A DNA stretch of 8,397 bases, taken from the NCBI GenBank assembly GCA_937894055.1, contig CALDHQ010000181.1, positions 1 through 8,397 of the forward strand, given 5' to 3'. Position numbers and translations under genes: made by a program. The notes below the pieces were generated by a model. The model did not search any database and was not told the origin of the DNA. It worked only from the letters and a program-made list of their open reading frames with translations. Positions within the stretch are counted from its first letter, which is position 1, and the number at the start of each line of letters is the position of its first letter. This DNA is from an uncultured Polymorphobacter sp. GTDB lineage: Bacteria > Pseudomonadota > Alphaproteobacteria > Sphingomonadales > Sphingomonadaceae. Shown one piece after another: positions 6,049 to 8,397 of this stretch.

Positions 6049-6995
6049 TCGTGGCTGGCGGGCGGGTTGCCGCGCAGGCGATAGACCATCGCGGTCTTGG
6101 TGACGCCAAATGCGAGCCAGTCCTCGACGGCATGCTGCAGCGACACATAGAATTCCACGACACGCTTGCGCTGTTCGGTGGCCACGGCTTCCTTGCGGTC
6201 GAACTTCATCTGGAACGAAAACTCGCCGACCAGCGACTTGTGCTCGCCGCGCGTCCGCCACAGGCTGATGTCGGTCTTGGCGGTGCGACCACCGCCGAAA
6301 TCGAGGATGCCGAGCGGCAGCATGATTTCCTCGACAATGCCTTCGTTGACCAGGGTGACATGGCTTTCCCTGGGCAATTTGAGCTTCGCCAGTGCCGGAA
6401 ACGCATGGTTCAGCGCCACCGCAGTCGTCCGCGTTTCACTATGCCACTGGCTCTGGCCGAACTGGCAGTTGTGCGAATACAGCAGCCGGTAGCCGCCCGG
6501 ACCTTCCTTGAGCGGCAGCATCTCGGCCTTGAACTTGATCGAATAATTGCCCTCGATCTTCGGGCGCATGTCGACCTTCATCGCCGTCGCTTCGTCGGTG
6601 TGGCGGAACTTGCCGACGAGTTCGGGGTCGCCGGTGGCGAAGCCGTCGACATAGGCAATGCGCCGCCGCAGGATGAAGGCGGCGTTGTAGAGGCGGAAAT
6701 CGGGCGTGTCGTAAAAGGTGATTTCGCGGATTTCGGGGCGCTCGGGCGCCTTGGGGTTGGGCGTGTAGCCGACGCCACTGGCCTTGGCGACTTTGGCCAC
6801 CAGCCGGTCGAACTGCCGGAACGCCTTCACCGACGTGAAGCGGTCAGGCTTGAGGATGAGCTTGGCCTCGAGAAACTGGATCTGGTCGAAGGGCGTGCCG
6901 TCATTGTACGCGCCGATGACCGGCGGCGTCGGCACGGGCAAATGCACCTTCGTGGCCTTGTCGTGCTTGTGCGATTTGGACTTGTTCTTCGACAT
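6045..6995 (-). CDS. CYTH/VTC-like (triphosphate tunnel fold) protein, function unknown
   Basis: I do not recognise a named gene for this 316-aa soluble protein. A Lys/His-rich N-terminus (about 1-18) is followed by pieces that resemble the CYTH/VTC superfamily, whose members bind triphosphates in a tunnel of alternating Glu, Arg and Lys. These are FLEAK (41-45, a reduced ExExK), FYDTPDFRLY (94-103), FILRRR (107-112), KFRH (129-132), IKFKAE (153-158) and GEFSFQMKF (257-265). Conservation of the first ExExK glutamate is doubtful because Phe stands there. Assignment rests on pattern, not on a search. I chose ATG 6995 because GGGGAG lies 5 nt upstream; a GTG directly before it would add one residue. 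The stop overlaps the first transporter gene, so the protein is probably co-expressed with the CHR pair. Confidence 0.55.
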   Translation of the reverse strand: MSKNKSKSHKHDKATKVHLPVPTPPVIGAYNDGTPFDQIQFLEAKLILKPDRFTSVKAFRQFDRLVAKVAKASGVGYTPNPKAPERPEIREITFYDTPDFRLYNAAFILRRRIAYVDGFATGDPELVGKFRHTDEATAMKVDMRPKIEGNYSIKFKAEMLPLKEGPGGYRLLYSHNCQFGQSQWHSETRTTAVALNHAFPALAKLKLPRESHVTLVNEGIVEEIMLPLGILDFGGGRTAKTDISLWRTRGEHKSLVGEFSFQMKFDRKEAVATEQRKRVVEFYVSLQHAVEDWLAFGVTKTAMVYRLRGNPPASHE

Positions 6996-7052
6996 CACGG
7001 CTCCCCGGCTGGCGCCAAGGCTAGTGTGCGCACGCTATCGGCGCAACGCGCA

Positions 7053-8123
7053 TCAGACCGCGACGAAGCGGTCGGTCTCGCCGACGCGCTCGCGCGCCAC
7101 CAGGTTGCGCGCTTCGAGCCAGTGCAGATGCGCCAGCGCTTCGCCGCTCGCCATCATCACTTCGCGCTCGCCGACCGGGCGGCGGAACAGGATGGGGAAC
7201 GTCTCGAACACGCTGCGCGGCTCGCTGCAGAAGTCCGCCAGCTTGTCGAGCTTGTCCATGTGATCATCGCGCAGCTGCGCCAGCCGCACGTGCAGCCGCT
7301 CGAACGGCTCGTTGTGCGCCGGCAGCACGCGCAAGCCGGCGTCGAGGCCTTCGAGCTTTTCGATCGATTCGAGCCAGTCGCGCAGCGGGTTGCCGCGCGG
7401 CTCGCCAGGGTACACCGAAACGTTCGAGGTAATGCGCGGCAAAACCTGGTCGCCGGCGATCATCAGCCCGGCCTCGTCACAGACCAGGCACGAATGTTCG
7501 GGGCTGTGGCCGCGCCCCGTCACGACGCGCCAGTCGCGGCCGCCGATCTTGAGCACGTCGCCGTCCTCGATGCGGATGAAGCCGGTCGGCAGCGGCGACA
7601 CGCCGAGCGAGAAATGCCCCCAGCTATGCTTGGCGAACGCCGCCAGCCGCTCGTCGGGCCAGCCGGCGCGCGTGTAGAATTCGACGACATCGGCGGGCGG
7701 CACCGGATGCGTTTCGAGGATCAGCGTCTTTGCCAGCAGATATTCGGTGCGCGCGATTTCGAGCGGGATCTGCCACTTCTTGCACAGCCAGCCCGCCAGC
7801 CCGAGGTGGTCGGGATGGTAGTGGGTGACGATGACGCGCTTGACCGGGCGGCCCTTCAGCGGGCCATCGAACGCCGCGCGCCACAGCGCCTTGCCCGCGG
7901 TGGTCTGCACGCCGGTATCGACAATCGCCCAGCCGTCGCCGTCGTCGAGCACCCACAGGTTGATGTGATCGAGCGCGAACGGAATCGGCATGCGCAGCCA
8001 GAACACGCCCGGCGCCACTTCGAGCAGATTGCCGCCTTCGGGGACATGGCGCCCGAACGGGTAGTGCAGGCCGCGCAGGTCATCGGGTTCGATGGGCGCG
8101 CTGGCGAGGCTGACGTCGGACAT
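7053..8123 (-). CDS. MBL-fold metallo-hydrolase with C-terminal winged-helix domain
   Basis: This 356-aa protein has the complete metallo-beta-lactamase metal site: THYHPDH (100-106, HxHxDH), His205 in GRGHSPEHS, Asp225 in AGDQ and His280 in LPAHNEPF, preceded by the IVDTG strand (67-71). This supports a dinuclear hydrolase of the glyoxalase II / LACTB2-like class. The C-terminus, with GEALAHLHWLEARNLVARE (about 327-345), matches the small winged-helix extension (BLACT_WH type) often found on these proteins. The substrate is unknown; thioesters, lactones and RNA are all known for relatives. The start ATG 8123 has GGAGAA upstream, and this ribosome-binding site can pair with CTCCG just before it. 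There is no signal peptide, so it is cytoplasmic. It is separated from the CYTH-like gene by 57 nt. Confidence 0.92.
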   Translation of the reverse strand: MSDVSLASAPIEPDDLRGLHYPFGRHVPEGGNLLEVAPGVFWLRMPIPFALDHINLWVLDDGDGWAIVDTGVQTTAGKALWRAAFDGPLKGRPVKRVIVTHYHPDHLGLAGWLCKKWQIPLEIARTEYLLAKTLILETHPVPPADVVEFYTRAGWPDERLAAFAKHSWGHFSLGVSPLPTGFIRIEDGDVLKIGGRDWRVVTGRGHSPEHSCLVCDEAGLMIAGDQVLPRITSNVSVYPGEPRGNPLRDWLESIEKLEGLDAGLRVLPAHNEPFERLHVRLAQLRDDHMDKLDKLADFCSEPRSVFETFPILFRRPVGEREVMMASGEALAHLHWLEARNLVARERVGETDRFVAV

Positions 8124-8131
8124 GCAGGCTT

Positions 8132-8145
8132 CTCCGGTTTCGGAG
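8132..8145 (-). promoter_or_regulatory. Hairpin enclosing the Shine-Dalgarno of the MBL-fold gene
   Basis: On the minus strand CTCCG-AAAC-CGGAG forms a 5-bp GC-rich stem with a 4-nt loop. The 3' arm contains the GGAG of the ribosome-binding site, 8 nt before ATG 8123. The 5' arm acts as an anti-Shine-Dalgarno. It may modulate translation. The stem is short, so chance is a fair alternative. Confidence 0.4.
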
Positions 8146-8190
8146 CGACCTTAGGTTGACGTTTACGTGAAGTCGAGGGGTAGGAATTGC

Positions 8191-8260
8191 GCCCCTTCCC
8201 TCTCCCCTTGCGGGAGAGGGCGACTCGCGCGGCACGCGCGGCGGGGTGAGGGGTGCTGCT
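8191..8260. repeat. REP-like intergenic palindromic repeat
   Basis: CCCTCTCCC (8198-8206) pairs perfectly with GGGAGAGGG (8212-8220) across a 5-nt loop. It is followed by a CGCG-rich block and GGGGTGAGGGG. The combination of a CCCTCTCCC/GGGAGAGGG hairpin with a nearby GGGGTGAGGGG is a familiar dispersed intergenic repeat in many proteobacterial genomes. It lies upstream of the MBL-fold gene, with no gene recognisable beyond it. Copy number needs the rest of the genome. Confidence 0.65.
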
Positions 8261-8288
8261 CTAGACGGAAGGAAAGCGAAGGCAGCGC

Positions 8289-8397
8289 GTCGTGGCAAAG
8301 CCACGCCGTCGGACGGGTTCGGGCGGCGTTACCGCCCGCCCCGCCGGCCGGCCTTGCGCGAGTCCGCGCGTAAGGCAAAATTCGCGAAGGGCGAATT
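8289..8397. repeat. Run of consecutive hairpins to the window edge
   Basis: Four further perfect or near-perfect inverted repeats follow the REP-like element. They are CGTGGC-AAA-GCCACG (8291-8305); CGGGCGG-CGTTA-CCGCCCG (8320-8338); GCCTTGCGCG-AGTC-CGCGCGTAAGGC (8351-8376, two 5-bp stems with a GT bulge); and AATTCGC-GAAGG-GCGAATT (8379-8397). I see no supportable gene here on either strand. It may be a composite REP/BIME-type element, a terminator set for a gene beyond the edge, or part of a structured RNA. Confidence 0.45.

Noticed and set aside
6049..6261. N-terminal extension of the first chromate transporter subunit to 261 aa
   Set aside because: The extra sequence overlaps the CYTH-like gene in another frame. 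The ATGA start at 6048 precedes the normal CHR N-terminus.
7019..7040. Near-palindrome AGTGTGCGCACGCT in the spacer between the MBL-fold and CYTH-like genes
   Set aside because: Only the central GTGCGCAC is perfectly palindromic and such GC-rich words are frequent here. I found no promoter elements to support an operator.
6051..8159. 702-codon open frame on the plus strand
   Set aside because: It runs antisense across the CYTH-like and MBL-fold genes, both of which have family motifs and ribosome-binding sites. The translation is Arg/His/Ala-rich with no recognisable domain, as expected for antisense frames in GC-rich DNA.
8163..8378. Small ORFs on both strands at the right edge
   Set aside because: They are open only because of GC-rich inverted repeats. 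There is no ribosome-binding site, domain or conservation signal.
1..8397. CRISPR arrays, tRNA or rRNA genes, insertion sequences, toxin-antitoxin or defence genes
   Set aside because: I looked and saw no regularly spaced direct repeats, no cloverleaf-like segments, no transposase motifs and no known defence domains.

Overview
The window is GC-rich, and every gene I can support lies on the minus strand. Protein style and gene order (xseB-ispA, then coaD, a periplasmic cyclophilin, queA, tgt) point to an alphaproteobacterium, most likely in or near the Sphingomonadales. This placement is inferred from remembered gene neighbourhoods, not from a search.

Right to left, in the direction of transcription. 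Positions 8124-8397 hold no supportable gene. They contain a REP-like inverted repeat and a run of further hairpins reaching the window edge. An MBL-fold metallohydrolase (7053-8123) follows; its Shine-Dalgarno sits inside a small hairpin. Next is a three-gene cluster joined by ATGA stop/start overlaps: a CYTH-like protein (6045-6995) and two half-size chromate transporter (CHR) family subunits (5476-6048 and 4958-5479). After a spacer with a terminator-like hairpin and a sharp 20-bp palindrome comes a housekeeping run: xseB (DNA repair nuclease small subunit), ispA (farnesyl diphosphate synthesis), coaD (coenzyme A synthesis), a secreted cyclophilin-type prolyl isomerase, queA (queuosine tRNA modification) and a family 6 (hypoxanthine/uracil) DNA glycosylase tucked against queA by a GTGA overlap.

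The left end is the anomaly. Where tgt should follow, only its first ~55 codons are present. They run in frame into the C-terminus of an amidohydrolase (339-665). That ORF overlaps by ATGA a second ORF (1-342), which begins as a Tat-signal amidohydrolase, passes through about 20 unplaced residues and ends in a GlnE-like (glutamine synthetase adenylyltransferase) signature. So positions 1 to about 510 look like a mosaic of at least three sources, with joins at short words shared by the unrelated families. The middle piece keeps the natural overlap of an amidohydrolase gene pair and uses AAA, CAA, CCA and CTA codons more than its surroundings. An assembly or cloning chimera at a contig end is the most economical explanation. 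A real rearrangement that truncated tgt is the alternative. The last 11 bases of the window also match the flank of a common TA-cloning vector, though they form half of a natural-looking hairpin too.

I see no convincing new defence, mobile or RNA system. The points most worth following up are the mosaic end, the glycosylase inside the queuosine locus, the CYTH-like/CHR cluster, and the structured DNA at the right edge.
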